16,229 nucleotides of DNA, from positions 1-16,229 of the forward strand of contig JAEWVL010000148.1 of assembly GCA_023396665.1 (NCBI GenBank), written 5' to 3'. How positions within the stretch are numbered: position 1 is the first letter of the stretch; each line of letters opens with the position of its first letter. This document shows positions 15,859 through 16,229 of the stretch, one piece after another. Made by a program: the position numbers and the translations under genes. Source of the DNA: Spirochaetota bacterium. Lineage in GTDB: Bacteria; Spirochaetota; UBA4802; JAFGJZ01. The notes beneath the pieces were generated by a model. It ran no database searches. It saw nothing but the letters and a program-made list of their open reading frames with translations, and had not been told where the DNA came from.

Positions 15859-15888
15859 ACAATATCAAGATATCCTGATATATGTCAA
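15859..15888 (-). promoter_or_regulatory. Promoter and palindromic operator of the regulator-ahcY-metK cluster
   Basis: On the minus strand TTGACA (15888-15883) is followed after 18 bases by TATTGT (15864-15859), or after 17 bases by ATATTG. Between and touching them lies a 20-bp palindrome at 15862-15881, reading ATATCAAGAT-ATCCTGATAT on the plus strand, with nine of ten base pairs symmetrical. A protein bound here would block RNA polymerase directly. The transcript would start near 15852, about 60 bases before the regulator ATG. Confidence 0.68.
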
Positions 15889-15891
15889 ATT

Positions 15892-16140
15892 ATTTTTCCA
15901 TCCGCGAACAAATATTCCTGTTGCTAGCGCTTCGTTAGCTCCGTTTCGTCAGGGGCATGCAGTCACCCGTTTTTCAGACAACTGGCGGGCAAAAAATCGG
16001 GAAACAGCATTAAAAGTATCACCGTATGGGATACAGCTAATTACCTGCAAGCATATCCATTGTTTACTTGACACAGACCGCGTATCGGCAAGAGACTGGG
16101 TGAACAGCTGTGCCGTAATTCACGATTATGGGGAATTCAC
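15892..16140. other. Divergent spacer before the last gene
   Basis: No gene or RNA is evident. A weak stem, GCTAGCG/CGTTAGC with one mismatch, lies near 15923-15939. TTGACACAG at 16068-16076 contains a perfect -35 hexamer, but no good -10 follows; the same nonamer core occurs upstream of ilvB and in the regulator leader. Confidence 0.4.
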
Positions 16141-16229
16141 ATGAATTTGACCAGAGGCTATTGCGTCATCTCTATCTTGCTCATTATCGCCATCTCCGGC
16201 CTCATGAAAACGACGATGGTCATCAATAC
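16141..16229 (+). CDS. Start of an unidentified exported or membrane protein, cut by window edge
   Basis: The ATG at 16141 has GGGGA upstream at 16130-16134. It opens a frame that stays open for 29 codons to the window end. The residues run MNLTRGYCVIS, then ILLIIAISGLM, then KTTMVIN. An arginine followed by about 16 hydrophobic residues suggests an uncleaved membrane anchor or a signal peptide. Too little is present to name a family. The gene diverges from the SahR-like regulator, so the 249-base spacer must contain its promoter. Confidence 0.55.
   Translation, partial: MNLTRGYCVISILLIIAISGLMKTTMVIN

Noticed and set aside
1..16229. CRISPR arrays, tRNA or rRNA genes, insertion sequences and prophage genes
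   Set aside because: No direct repeats at regular spacing, no tRNA-like cloverleaf, no rRNA stretch and no transposase, integrase or phage motif was seen. Nearly all DNA is accounted for by housekeeping genes.

Overview
The window is a dense stretch of bacterial chromosome with roughly even base composition by eye. It carries twelve convincing complete or partial protein genes, plus the first codons of one more. I see no RNA genes, insertion sequences, prophage genes or CRISPR arrays. The cell was probably Gram-negative: there is a putative lipoprotein, a periplasmic c-type haem protein and a periplasmic disulfide-forming protein. A spirochaete of the Leptospira/Leptonema kind or another diderm with similar gene content would fit, but this is a weak inference and no marker gene here settles it.

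Region 1 (1-7350, all minus strand). Reading with transcription: NAD kinase (nadK), an EtfB-like protein, an EtfA-like protein, a TPR lipoprotein, dprA and a small membrane-anchored c-type haem protein, then topA, which runs off the left edge. The nadK/EtfB-like and EtfB-like/EtfA-like junctions are both 4-base ATGA overlaps, and the lipoprotein overlaps dprA by 8 bases, so these genes look like one translationally coupled operon. topA has its own candidate promoter, with a dyad over the -10.

Region 2 (7351-10556). A 371-base divergent control region separates nadK from ilvB. On the plus strand follow ilvB and ilvN (acetolactate synthase large and small subunits, joined by another ATGA overlap) and an O-methyltransferase that overlaps the end of ilvN. 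A GC-rich hairpin lies where this cluster meets the next gene head-on.

Region 3 (10596-15791, minus strand). In transcription order this holds an ArsR-type regulator fused to a methyltransferase domain, S-adenosylhomocysteine hydrolase (ahcY) and methionine adenosyltransferase (metK), then a VKOR-DsbA fusion. The first three form a SAM-cycle cluster. A near-perfect 20-bp palindrome lies between the -35 and -10 of the regulator promoter, which fits a SahR-like autorepressed system that responds to SAH. The VKOR-DsbA protein has CPYT where a quinone-facing CXXC is expected.

Region 4 (15892-16229). A 249-base divergent spacer is followed by the start of a plus-strand gene with a hydrophobic N-terminus.

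The points most worth a second look are the divergent ETF-like pair coupled to NAD kinase, the degenerate VKOR active site, the SahR-like operator and cluster, and a nonamer, TGACACAGG, that recurs in control regions.
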